DNA of 25,228 nt from positions 1-25,228 of the forward strand of contig HF989689.1 in the NCBI GenBank assembly GCA_000431315.1, written 5' to 3'. Positions 1-7,877 of this stretch are shown in pieces. Under the pieces are notes generated by a model. It searched no databases. It worked only from the letters and a program-made list of their open reading frames with translations, and had not been told where the DNA came from. Numbering within the stretch: position 1 is the first letter of the stretch; every line of letters begins with the position of its first letter. A program made the position numbers and the translations under genes. This stretch comes from Brachyspira sp. CAG:484. Its GTDB lineage: Bacteria; Cyanobacteriota; Vampirovibrionia; Gastranaerophilales; Gastranaerophilaceae.

Positions 1-809
<809 letters not shown>

Positions 810-828
810 CAGAAAGTTTATGTCCATC

Positions 829-851
829 GTTAATCTTGCTAAAAGATTAAC
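829..851 (-). other. 16S leader stem-loop just upstream of the mature 5' end
   Basis: A 9-bp perfect inverted repeat (gttaatctt at 829-837 and aagattaac at 843-851) with a 5-nt loop lies about 20 nt before the mature 16S end in the transcribed leader. It is probably part of the pre-16S processing structure. That role is inferred from position only. Confidence 0.45.
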
Positions 852-1046
852 TGCTCGACTTTATTTAATTGCTAGCTTTCGCTTCGCGTTTTGTCTTGAA
901 TCATTTTAAATGAATTAACAAGTATTTGTTTCGTTTTCAGCTATTCTGTTTTCAATGTTCGGGCTTCAAGATAATAGCCACCAATCAATCGGCAGTTTCT
1001 TCAATTTTTGTTTTTGCAGAACAAGCTAGTTGCTTGGGGCATAAAA

Positions 1047-1065
1047 GAAAGAGTTAATCTCTTTC
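1047..1065 (-). other. Stem-loop in the rrn leader
   Basis: A 7-bp perfect inverted repeat (gaaagag at 1047-1053, ctctttc at 1059-1065, 5-nt loop) lies in the common leader downstream of all four rrn promoters. It has no U-tract in either direction, so it is not a simple terminator. It could be part of an antitermination or processing signal, but I see no clear boxA. Confidence 0.35.
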
Positions 1066-1096
1066 ATCGTTATCGCTTCAACTCGCGACATTTATT

Positions 1097-1124
1097 ATCT
1101 TATTACTTAAATTTTTGTTGTCAA
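1097..1124 (-). promoter_or_regulatory. rrn promoter P4 (closest to 16S)
   Basis: On the minus strand there is a perfect -35 TTGACA (1119-1124), a 16-bp spacer and a -10 TAAGAT (1097-1102). The expected start is near 1090. The initial transcript can fold UCGC with GCGA (1085-1088 with 1073-1076), a different hairpin from the one after P1-P3. Confidence 0.7.
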
Positions 1125-1196
1125 GTTTTAATTTTTAAAATCTTTAAATTTCTTAACTTTTCTTAAGGTTCGCTTTGTACATCTCGCACATCTCTT

Positions 1197-1224
1197 AGCT
1201 TAGCACCTCAATTTTGTTTGTCAA
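1197..1224 (-). promoter_or_regulatory. rrn promoter P3
   Basis: On the minus strand there is a TTGACA at 1219-1224, a 16-bp spacer and a TAAGCT (1197-1202) preceded by TGC, so it also has an extended -10. The predicted start at about 1190 is immediately followed by the hairpin GTGC-N5-GTAC at 1177-1189. Confidence 0.65.
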
Positions 1225-1301
1225 GTCTTTTTTTTAAATCTTTTTAAATTTCTTACTCAGCTATTTATTTTAAGGTTCGGTGTGCATTTCGCACATCTTT
1301 T

Positions 1302-1330
1302 ATTTTAAATCCCTCAAAATTTTTTGTCAA
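1302..1330 (-). promoter_or_regulatory. rrn promoter P2
   Basis: On the minus strand there is a TTGACA at 1325-1330, a 17-bp spacer and a TAAAAT (1302-1307). The predicted start at about 1295 is immediately followed by the hairpin GTGC-N5-GCAC at 1282-1294. This is the closest of the four to the sigma-70 consensus. Confidence 0.7.
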
Positions 1331-1420
1331 GTGGTTTGTTTAAAAACCTTTGAAATTTTTTAAAAATCTTAACTTTAGTCTTTATTTTTTAAGGTTCGCT
1401 GTGCACTGGGCACGTCTTTA

Positions 1421-1449
1421 ATTGTATGCAAAAGAAATTTTAAAATCAA
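1421..1449 (-). promoter_or_regulatory. rrn promoter P1 (distal)
   Basis: On the minus strand there is a TTGATT at 1444-1449, a 17-bp spacer and a TACAAT (1421-1426). The predicted start at about 1414 is again directly followed by GTGC-N5-GCAC (1401-1413). The -35 is weaker than in the other three copies. Confidence 0.55.
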
Positions 1450-1692
1450 TCATGATGTTTTATCTTTTTTACAACTTTTTTATAAAATCCAATAATACCA
1501 AGGCTTTTGATAGTTTACAAAACTTAATATCATCTGATTTTAAACAGCATACATGGATTATAGATGCAAATGAAGCCAAAAAGTTCCCGGGATTTTTTAT
1601 TATCTAATATGAATGAATGAAGCTGAAATATAAATAATAATATATACTATTATTGATTAAGTATCGATACTTTTAAAGAGAGGAGAATTCTC
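1450..1692. other. AT-rich region between the rrn promoters and the 1693 gene
   Basis: No gene is convincing here. A 61-codon frame with a TTG start at 1422 has no ribosome binding site and overlaps promoter P1. The right part should hold the promoter of the exported-protein gene, with a candidate -10 TATACT near 1643-1648 and no clear -35. A perfect 14-bp palindrome (aagtatcgatactt, 1659-1672) lies between this candidate promoter and the gene and may be an operator. Confidence 0.4.
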
Positions 1693-2112
1693 ATGATAAA
1701 AACATTTAAGAACTTAATGCTTTCACTAGCGGTTGCGGCTGCGTGTTCAGGCGCGGTATTTGCTGACGGTAATGCTTTCACCCCTTTGAATTTTGACGAT
1801 GTGAGTTACCCTGGAACATCCAAAACTGTAGCAAGCACGACAACAACAACTCCGGTTGTTAACACTACAACACAGGGAGGTGATTTAACCGGAAACAACA
1901 AAATGCAGAATGCAATTCTGCAGCTAGACAATGCACAGGTTGAAGTTAGAAATGAATTATTAAACTATAAAGCTAAATATTCAGATGTTGATGCTCAATA
2001 TAAACTGATTAAATCAGAAAGAAGCGCTCTTGCAAAACAGGTTAAGGCTACAGAAAAACGCATCAAACAAATAGATAAAGCAAAAGAAAAAATAAGAAAA
2101 AACATGATGTAA
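1693..2112 (+). CDS. Small exported coiled-coil protein of unknown function
   Basis: This encodes 139 aa with an ATG preceded by a strong AGAGGAG ribosome binding site. Residues 1-24 form a Sec signal peptide (basic start, hydrophobic core, cleavage expected after VFA at residue 24). Residues 38-70 are rich in Thr, Asn and Gly and are probably disordered. Residues 75-137 are charged and helical with heptad-like spacing, ending in a lysine-rich tail. There is no cysteine in the mature part, no lipobox and no domain that I recognise. The product should be periplasmic or secreted. It is transcribed away from the rrn leader and ends in a strong terminator shared with the convergent transglycosylase gene. 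A distant likeness to Skp/OmpH-type helical chaperones is possible but not supported by motifs. Confidence 0.75.
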   Translation: MIKTFKNLMLSLAVAAACSGAVFADGNAFTPLNFDDVSYPGTSKTVASTTTTTPVVNTTTQGGDLTGNNKMQNAILQLDNAQVEVRNELLNYKAKYSDVDAQYKLIKSERSALAKQVKATEKRIKQIDKAKEKIRKNMM

Positions 2113-2128
2113 TAACATGCTTTAAAAC

Positions 2129-2160
2129 AAAATCCGCTTCTGATAACAGAGGCGGATTTT
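2129..2160. terminator. Bidirectional intrinsic terminator between 1693 gene and slt-like gene
   Basis: The arms 2129-2141 and 2148-2160 form a 13-bp stem (one G-T pair) around a 6-nt loop. A T-run follows on the plus strand, and an A-run precedes it, giving a T-run on the minus strand. It lies between two convergent genes and can serve both. Confidence 0.85.
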
Positions 2161-2164
2161 TTAT

Positions 2165-4144
2165 TTATTCATTACCATTATATATTCTTATATAGTTCCA
2201 GTAACTTCTGAACACCTTTTTAACGTAGTATTGTGTTTCAGGGTACGGAATTTGTTCTACAAATTCATCCGTATCATTATAATATATAGATTTTTTCCAG
2301 CTGTTAACAGAACCTATCCCCCCGTTATAGGCTGCAATTGAGGATACATCCATGCCTGAGAGCATGCTTTTCAGAAAAGCATAATAGTAATTACCAAGCA
2401 TGATATTATCAGTCGGATTATATAAACTATATTTTTTCATGCCATGTTTTGACGCTATTTCTGATGCTGTTGCCGGCATAAGCTGCATCAAACCTACAGC
2501 CCCAACGCTGCTTTTTGCACCAGGATTGAAGTAGCTTTCTTCCCTTGCAATAGAAAGCATGAGTGGAGGGTTGTTGCCGGCTTTATCTGCAAATTTCTTA
2601 ACTTCAGAATAATAATGAAGAGGGTATACAAGACGCCACCTTAAATCATATTTATCGGGCTTAACTTTTAATTCCTCCATAGCATCTCTTGCAACTACCA
2701 TTGAATGCCAGAAATCACCTTTCTCATATAGAACCCAGCTTCTAATAAAATCATCATCGCGCGCAAGTTCTTCCAGAATATCAAAATCTTTAAGTTTAAC
2801 AAGTTTCTCCACAATAGCAGGCTTGTTCTTGTACGGGTAAACTACAGGAACTTCTTTTATATAACTTGTAATTATTGGTCCATGAGCATGGTTCATGTGT
2901 AAATACGCTCTGTATGCATAGTAATTATCAGGATATTTGGCAATTACACTTCTGTAATAACTCATATAATCTTTATAATCATGAGTTTTTTCAGCAAGTC
3001 TGCCCATCCAGTACATGACCATCGGTGCGTATTCAGAGTCTTTAAATTTGTTAAGGAAATCCTTGCCTATTTTTTTAGCATTGTTTATATCATTAGCCCG
3101 TATTGCTGCAAGAAATATCTGTGATAACGCGTCATCGGAAAAATCACCTTCCGGGAATGTTAAATACAAATCTTTGTAACACTGTGCCCTATAATCCGCA
3201 GGTGTATATGAACATTTTAAATCCCATATATAATCTTTTCCTTTTGAGTGGGAAATGTCAAAAAGTTTTTTTGTACCTTCATATCTTGATGGTGCATATT
3301 TTAAATAAATATCAATTGCAGTATAGATGTCTTCTTTGTCTACATAAGCGGCATGATCCTTCAGCCCCCATTCAGTAAGATATTTAATTCTTGCTTTATT
3401 TCCCATGCCCTCAGCATTCATAACTTCCAGAGGCCATGACTCTTTAAAGTCTACATTTTTCAAAACTTTATCAGCATTAGCAAAGTCGTTAAACAGATAA
3501 TATGTTTTCGCCATAAGCATGTAATCATCTTTTGCTATAGGCTTATCAAGAGTAAGCCAGTTCTTGATGACATTTAGTGCAAGGCGCCCTGATGGAGCTT
3601 TCTTCAAGTAGTGACGGAAATGATTTTCAACATTATCTTTTTCTGACATAGGGAAAATTGCGCCCTCAGTTTCGGTATAACTTTTCATAAGAAGAAGCCC
3701 TGAATAGTATTCAGAAGCTATTGCATAGTCAGTGTCAGGATAGCGTATAATAATTTCATCAAAATATTTTTTTGCACGTTTAGGATTTTTTTCAATTAAA
3801 TCCTGGGCAGCAAGGTATTTGGATTTTACACTCAAGGCATGCCTCGGGTAAAGCTTAAACATTAATTTATACTGCTTGATAGCAGCATCTTTGTCTTCAA
3901 GCCTGTCTGCACACTCTCCCTGATGGTAAATTGCAAGCGGCTTGAGATTTGATAAAAAACTTATTTTAGAAAATAAATAATATGCGTTTGAATAATTCTC
4001 TTTCGACATATCGGAAAGAGCTTCCTTATAAATTTCACCGGTTTTTACAGGAGGCTGATAAACAACTGCACTTAAATACGTTCCTGCTATAATTACTCCT
4101 GCTGCGGCTACTGCAATAATTATCTTCTTCTTATCCATAATCAT
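2165..4144 (-). CDS. Soluble-type lytic murein transglycosylase (Slt family) with TPR-like superhelix
   Basis: This encodes 659 aa. Residues 7-28 are a hydrophobic signal or anchor segment, so the enzyme acts on peptidoglycan outside the inner membrane. Residues of about 35-490 are helical TPR-like repeats that resemble the superhelical U-domain of Slt70. The C-terminal goose-lysozyme-like domain carries the catalytic motif REES (Glu536), the GLMQLMPATA motif and AYNGGIGSV, all diagnostic for family 1 transglycosylases. Such enzymes cleave the MurNAc-GlcNAc bond to give 1,6-anhydroMurNAc. The length matches the Slt70 class. No Shine-Dalgarno precedes the first ATG, and an extended -10 (TGG TATTAT, 4153-4161) puts the mRNA start almost on it. 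The next in-frame Met, two codons on, is an alternative start. Confidence 0.93.
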   Translation of the reverse strand: MIMDKKKIIIAVAAAGVIIAGTYLSAVVYQPPVKTGEIYKEALSDMSKENYSNAYYLFSKISFLSNLKPLAIYHQGECADRLEDKDAAIKQYKLMFKLYPRHALSVKSKYLAAQDLIEKNPKRAKKYFDEIIIRYPDTDYAIASEYYSGLLLMKSYTETEGAIFPMSEKDNVENHFRHYLKKAPSGRLALNVIKNWLTLDKPIAKDDYMLMAKTYYLFNDFANADKVLKNVDFKESWPLEVMNAEGMGNKARIKYLTEWGLKDHAAYVDKEDIYTAIDIYLKYAPSRYEGTKKLFDISHSKGKDYIWDLKCSYTPADYRAQCYKDLYLTFPEGDFSDDALSQIFLAAIRANDINNAKKIGKDFLNKFKDSEYAPMVMYWMGRLAEKTHDYKDYMSYYRSVIAKYPDNYYAYRAYLHMNHAHGPIITSYIKEVPVVYPYKNKPAIVEKLVKLKDFDILEELARDDDFIRSWVLYEKGDFWHSMVVARDAMEELKVKPDKYDLRWRLVYPLHYYSEVKKFADKAGNNPPLMLSIAREESYFNPGAKSSVGAVGLMQLMPATASEIASKHGMKKYSLYNPTDNIMLGNYYYAFLKSMLSGMDVSSIAAYNGGIGSVNSWKKSIYYNDTDEFVEQIPYPETQYYVKKVFRSYWNYIRIYNGNE

Positions 4145-4152
4145 ATTTTATA

Positions 4153-4161
4153 ATAATACCA
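4153..4161 (-). promoter_or_regulatory. Extended -10 promoter of the transglycosylase gene
   Basis: The minus strand reads TGG TATTAT with TATTAT at 4153-4158. A start 6-7 nt downstream falls at about 4146, only 2 nt before the ATG at 4144. No good -35 is present. Confidence 0.5.
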
Positions 4162-4208
4162 GATTTATTCCCAATATAAAAATTTTTCAAAAAAAGTTAC
4201 ATATGGCA

Positions 4209-4217
4209 TGCTATAAT
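4209..4217 (+). promoter_or_regulatory. thiE: Extended -10 promoter of thiE (leaderless)
   Basis: TGC TATAAT (TATAAT at 4212-4217) is a consensus extended -10. Initiation 6-7 nt downstream falls at about 4223-4224, which is the A of the ATG used for thiE. No recognisable -35 lies 17 bp upstream. No TPP riboswitch can fit in this spacing. Confidence 0.6.
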
Positions 4218-4223
4218 TATTTT

Positions 4224-5246
4224 ATGAAAAGAATTATTGATGCAAATTTAAACAGAGGCAATGAAGCCTTAAGAGTTCTTGAAGAAATTACAAGATTTCT
4301 TCTTGATAATAAAGAATTATCGGAAGAACTAAAAGGCATGCGCCATCAATTGAGCATGGTTCAGGAAACTGATTACACAGAGCTTTTAAAAGCCCGCGAT
4401 ACTGAAAACGATATTGGAGTCAGCATAAAAAATCCTGACAGAAGAATTGATGTTGAAACGATTTTTAAAGCTAATATAAAAAGATTACAGCAAGTGCTAA
4501 GAGTTCTTGCAGAATATTCTGTAAATAATGCAGAGCATGTTCAAATTTTTGAGGGCATGCGATACAGAGCTTATACTTTGGAGAAAATTATGTGGGATAA
4601 ATTAAAAGAACAATATAATAAATACATGCTTGGAAATAAAAAACTTTATCTTGTTACAAATTCAGATAAATTTGAAACCGAAACTGATTTCTTAAATGCA
4701 GTTGCTTCTGCACTGAAAGGCGGGGTGGATATTCTTCAGCTTCGTGAAAAAAACATGAATGCTAATAAAATTATTGAGCTGGGGAAAAAAATTAAGCTCC
4801 TCTGCGCAGAATATAACACAACTTTTATAGTAAATGACAGAGTAGATATAGCATATATTCTTGAGGCTGACGGAGTTCACCTGGGACAGGATGACATGGA
4901 TGTAGCATCTGCAAGAAAAATTCTCGGAAATAACGCCATAATAGGAGTTTCCACCCATGCTCCGGAACAAGCACAGAAAGCCGCAGCTGACGGTGCTGAC
5001 TATATAGGCGTAGGACCGGTATTTACTACACCTACCAAACCAACAACAAAATCTGTAGGGCTGGAATATGTTAACTGGGTAAGTAAAAATATTGATATTC
5101 CATATTTTGCCATTGGCGGAATTAATCTTGAAAATGTTGATGAGGTTGTTAAAAACGGAGCAAAACGGGTTGCTGTTGTAAGAGCTGTTATTAATGCAGA
5201 TAATCCGGAGCATGCCGCAATGGAATTTTTATCCCGCCTAAGTTAA
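4224..5246 (+). CDS. thiE: Thiamine-phosphate synthase with N-terminal extension (ThiD2-like/ThiE fusion)
   Basis: This encodes 340 aa from the ATG at 4224. An upstream in-frame ATG at 4203 would place the promoter -10 inside the gene, and family similarity begins at KRIIDANLNRGNEALRVLEE, so I reject it. Residues of about 3-125 are the extra domain found on cyanobacterial ThiE proteins. I believe this is the ThiD2 family (PF17792), proposed as a monofunctional HMP-phosphate kinase. The C-terminal half is a TIM barrel with TMP synthase motifs: LQLREKN, VNDRVDIA, GVHLGQDDM, GVSTHAPEQ, GVGPVFTTPTK and FAIGGI. The enzyme joins HMP-PP and thiazole phosphate into thiamine phosphate in the cytoplasm. 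If the first domain is active, one chain does two consecutive steps. The usual ThiE alone is about 210 aa. Confidence 0.93.
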   Translation: MKRIIDANLNRGNEALRVLEEITRFLLDNKELSEELKGMRHQLSMVQETDYTELLKARDTENDIGVSIKNPDRRIDVETIFKANIKRLQQVLRVLAEYSVNNAEHVQIFEGMRYRAYTLEKIMWDKLKEQYNKYMLGNKKLYLVTNSDKFETETDFLNAVASALKGGVDILQLREKNMNANKIIELGKKIKLLCAEYNTTFIVNDRVDIAYILEADGVHLGQDDMDVASARKILGNNAIIGVSTHAPEQAQKAAADGADYIGVGPVFTTPTKPTTKSVGLEYVNWVSKNIDIPYFAIGGINLENVDEVVKNGAKRVAVVRAVINADNPEHAAMEFLSRLS

Positions 5247-5280
5247 GTTTTTATAATAATCTATACATATAAACTTCTTT

Positions 5281-5291
5281 TATAATATAAT
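5281..5291 (+). promoter_or_regulatory. Candidate manC -10 region
   Basis: Two overlapping TATAAT hexamers (5281-5286 and 5286-5291) lie about 40 bp before manC in the 82-bp gap after thiE. No -35 is recognisable, so this is a weak call. Confidence 0.35.
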
Positions 5292-5328
5292 GTTTTTATA
5301 GCTGATAATTATAATAAGAGGAGTTAAA

Positions 5329-6717
5329 ATGTACGGTATTATATTAGCCGGCGGATCAGGAAGCCGTCTTTGGCCTTTATCAAGAGAGTTATATCCAAAA
5401 CAACTTCTGAATTTAAATTCAGATAAAAGTCTTTTGCAAACAACTTTTGAAAGGCTTAAATACTGCATGCCTCCGGAAAATATTATCAGTATTACTAACA
5501 CAAAACATACTTCAAATGTCAGGATGCAGCTCGGAGCTCTTGTAGAAAATGCTGTTGTTTTAGCAGAACCAGTTTCAAAAAATACGGCTCCTGCGATTGC
5601 TCTTGCAACAAAATACATTATGCAAAAATCAAACTCCGATCCGGTTATTCTTGTTGTACCGTCCGATCATTTGATTGAAGATGTTGACAAATTTTCTTCC
5701 ACAGTAAAAAAAGGCGAAAAACTTGCTGAACAAGGTTATATTGTAACTTTCGGCATTGAACCTGCTTATCCTGAAACAGGTTACGGCTATATAAATACTT
5801 TAGAAAAGATTGAAAACGGATACAAAGTTAAAGAGTTTGTTGAAAAACCTGACCTTGAAACCGCTAAAAAATATCTTGCAGCCGGTACATATTTCTGGAA
5901 CAGCGGTATATTCATGTTTAAGGCGTCGACAATGATTGAAGAAATTGAAAAATATACTCCTGATATTGCGAAGATTTCTAATAATGTTGATTTTAATAAA
6001 GCACATGACATACCGTTTGTTGAATTTGATAAAATGCCTAATATTTCAATTGATTATGCAATCATGGAAAAGTCAGGTAAAATTGCGCTTGCAAAACTTG
6101 AAAGCGACTGGAATGATTTAGGGTCATGGCAATCGATTTATGATGTCAGCCCGAAAGATGAAAATGATAATGTATTTATAGGTCATGTTCTTGATAAAGG
6201 TTCCAAAGGCTCCTTTGTTTATTCATCATCAAAACTTGTCGCAACTATAGGATTAGAAGATACTGTTATTGTCGAAACCGAAGATGCAATTCTTGCATGC
6301 AAAAAAGACAAGACACAGGAAGTAAAACATATTTATGAAACATTAAAAAAACAAAATGACGATACTCATCTTGTTCATAAAACAGTTTACAGACCCTGGG
6401 GATTTTATACAGTAATAGCCCAGGGCGATGGCTTCCAAACCAAAATAATTCACGTAAATCCAGGTCAAAAGCTCTCTGTTCAATCACATAATCACAGAAG
6501 TGAACATTGGGTTGTTTTAAACGGCATGGCAAAGGTTGTTCTTGAAGGCAAAGAACATATTTTATCACCAGGACACAGCGTTGATATTCCGCTGAAAGCT
6601 ATCCACTCGCTCCAAAATCCTTATAAGGATGATTTAGAAATTATTGAAGTTCAAAAAGGTGATTTGCTCCTGGAAGAAGACATTATCAGGTATGAAGATA
6701 TGTATGGAAGGGTCTAA
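5329..6717 (+). CDS. manC: Bifunctional mannose-1-phosphate guanylyltransferase / mannose-6-phosphate isomerase
   Basis: This encodes 462 aa with a clear AGAGGAG site before the ATG. Residues of about 1-345 form the nucleotidyltransferase domain. They carry the signature LAGGSGSRLWPLSRELYPKQ near residue 6, VPSDHLIED, FVEKPD, FWNSGIFMF and DWNDLGSW. Residues of about 350-462 form the type II PMI cupin with the metal-binding QSHNHRSEHW motif starting at Gln385. The length (about 460-480 aa) is normal for ManC/CpsB/XanB. It converts fructose-6-P to mannose-6-P and mannose-1-P plus GTP to GDP-mannose, which feeds surface glycan or capsule synthesis. No glycan gene cluster surrounds it here. The stop codon sits inside an inverted repeat shared with the convergent gene. 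Confidence 0.95.
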   Translation: MYGIILAGGSGSRLWPLSRELYPKQLLNLNSDKSLLQTTFERLKYCMPPENIISITNTKHTSNVRMQLGALVENAVVLAEPVSKNTAPAIALATKYIMQKSNSDPVILVVPSDHLIEDVDKFSSTVKKGEKLAEQGYIVTFGIEPAYPETGYGYINTLEKIENGYKVKEFVEKPDLETAKKYLAAGTYFWNSGIFMFKASTMIEEIEKYTPDIAKISNNVDFNKAHDIPFVEFDKMPNISIDYAIMEKSGKIALAKLESDWNDLGSWQSIYDVSPKDENDNVFIGHVLDKGSKGSFVYSSSKLVATIGLEDTVIVETEDAILACKKDKTQEVKHIYETLKKQNDDTHLVHKTVYRPWGFYTVIAQGDGFQTKIIHVNPGQKLSVQSHNHRSEHWVVLNGMAKVVLEGKEHILSPGHSVDIPLKAIHSLQNPYKDDLEIIEVQKGDLLLEEDIIRYEDMYGRV

Positions 6718-6733
6718 AAATTTTTTATAGACC
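6711..6733. terminator. manC: Possible shared terminator of manC and the convergent DUF3137 gene
   Basis: ggtcta (6711-6716) and tagacc (6728-6733) form a 6-bp stem whose interior (five A then six T) can extend pairing after one mismatch. Both stop codons (6715-6717 plus, 6725-6727 minus) lie in it. The flanking T-tracts are weak, so efficiency is uncertain. Confidence 0.4.
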
Positions 6734-7867
6734 TATTTTCTGATTTAGTTTCAATGCCTGAATAAGTGCCAGAATGGAAAGTATTTCATTGAATAATTCA
6801 ACAAAGGTTTCGGCATTTGTTTCTTTATTCATTTGTGCCATAGAAAAGAGATCTTTGCCGGCATCAATAGCTATTGTAATCTTTTTATCCTTAAAGGCTG
6901 CTCTTATATATTTAGCTTTAAAAGCTATTTGCAAGTTTTTAAAGCGTTCCATAAATGCTGTTGTCAAAACAAATCTTGCTTCAACCTGATTATTTGAAAA
7001 TGTTTTATATTTTTTATTAAATTCGACATCTTCCAATTTTACATCTTCAAATCCACTATGGTCATATTTAATTCCCCTGCTTGACGGAGCATTCTCAATC
7101 AGGAAAGTATGACCTTCAAAATCTTTATTCATATCAAATTCTACAAAAACACCCCTAAACGGAACATATGTACAAAACGTATAAATTAATTTTAATAAGA
7201 TCAAAAGAATTAGTACGGGAACTATCCACAAAAGCCACATTGCATTAAATATAGCCGAACAAATTGCGAGTATAACACACGGGATTAAAACGACCGAACA
7301 GCCGCATCCGATAACAAACGGCGCCAGAATAAGAGAACCCATAATATTTTGAAAAGATAAAGAACTGTCAAATTCAAGAATACGAAAATTTACCCCCATA
7401 TATTTTCCGCTTATTGTATCATCAATGTTTCCAAGCAAAAAATAGTTCATAATATTAAGATTTCTAATCTCTTGAAAAAATTTCATCGTATTAATATTAC
7501 CAGGATTTTTTGCCCATTTAAAACTATCTCCGAAGATTTTCAGAAAATCATTCATCAATCTTCGTTTAACAGCTAACTCCCCTGAAATATCAATAGTAAC
7601 AGATTTAGATTTGGAATTTTTGTTATGTAACGCTAACAAAGCTGCAATCAAAAATGTTAATCCAAAACAAATTAGAGCCGGAGTTTCGATTTTTAAAATT
7701 CCAAAAATAACAAGACCAACAAGTGACATAATTAAAAAGAACATATAAATTGAATTAATATTTTCATGTTTTCTAATTCTATTTATATCCTGTAAGTTAT
7801 TTTTAACCTTTTTGAAATAAAACTCCTGAAGCTCTTTTTTCATTTGAGCGATACTTTTTTCTTCCAT
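6725..7867 (-). CDS. DUF3137-like integral membrane protein
   Basis: This encodes 380 aa. Residues 1-35 are a charged, coiled-coil-like cytoplasmic start. Residues of about 40-58 and 63-80 are two transmembrane helices. A soluble stretch follows, then a long hydrophobic block at about 176-232 (two to three more helices, with the cluster GCGC). The C-terminal 145 residues carry the DUF3137 pattern: FRGVFVEFD, a GHTFLIEN-type turn, EFNKKYKTFSNNQVEARFVLT and AAFKDKKITIAID. The biochemical role of this family is not known to me. The gene starts 11 bp after the metallopeptidase gene and has no clear ribosome binding site, so it is probably co-transcribed and perhaps coupled. Confidence 0.75.
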   Translation of the reverse strand: MEEKSIAQMKKELQEFYFKKVKNNLQDINRIRKHENINSIYMFFLIMSLVGLVIFGILKIETPALICFGLTFLIAALLALHNKNSKSKSVTIDISGELAVKRRLMNDFLKIFGDSFKWAKNPGNINTMKFFQEIRNLNIMNYFLLGNIDDTISGKYMGVNFRILEFDSSLSFQNIMGSLILAPFVIGCGCSVVLIPCVILAICSAIFNAMWLLWIVPVLILLILLKLIYTFCTYVPFRGVFVEFDMNKDFEGHTFLIENAPSSRGIKYDHSGFEDVKLEDVEFNKKYKTFSNNQVEARFVLTTAFMERFKNLQIAFKAKYIRAAFKDKKITIAIDAGKDLFSMAQMNKETNAETFVELFNEILSILALIQALKLNQKIGL

Positions 7868-7877
7868 AACAAAACCG

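Larger units (their letters stand above)
1119..1449 (-). repeat. Tandem promoter-hairpin units upstream of 16S
   Basis: The -35 boxes lie at 1119, 1219, 1325 and 1444, giving steps of 100, 106 and 119 bp. Between them the same order recurs: -35, -10, a start-site hairpin with GTGC/GCAC arms, the block CGAACCTTAA, an A/T-rich stretch, then the next -35. The units are clearly related but diverged, so this is an old duplication that has kept its promoter elements. Confidence 0.7.

Noticed and set aside
1165..1413. ggttcg blocks resembling a tRNA T-loop
   Set aside because: No acceptor stem, anticodon arm or CCA-adjacent pairing can be formed around them.
1105..1420. Regular repeats resembling a CRISPR array
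   Set aside because: The units are diverged, about 100-119 bp apart, and contain promoter elements in order. There are no identical direct repeats with unique spacers and no cas genes.
1422..1607. 61-codon frame with TTG start
   Set aside because: No ribosome binding site, overlaps the distal rrn promoter on the other strand, and has an AT-driven composition (Phe, Ile, Asn, Lys) without any recognisable domain.
4203..4223. Upstream ATG start for thiE
   Set aside because: Family similarity starts at the ATG at 4224, and the extended -10 lies between the two ATGs.
4160..4224. TPP riboswitch before thiE
   Set aside because: The conserved CUGAGA and ACCUGAUC-like elements are absent, and the promoter lies directly at the start codon.
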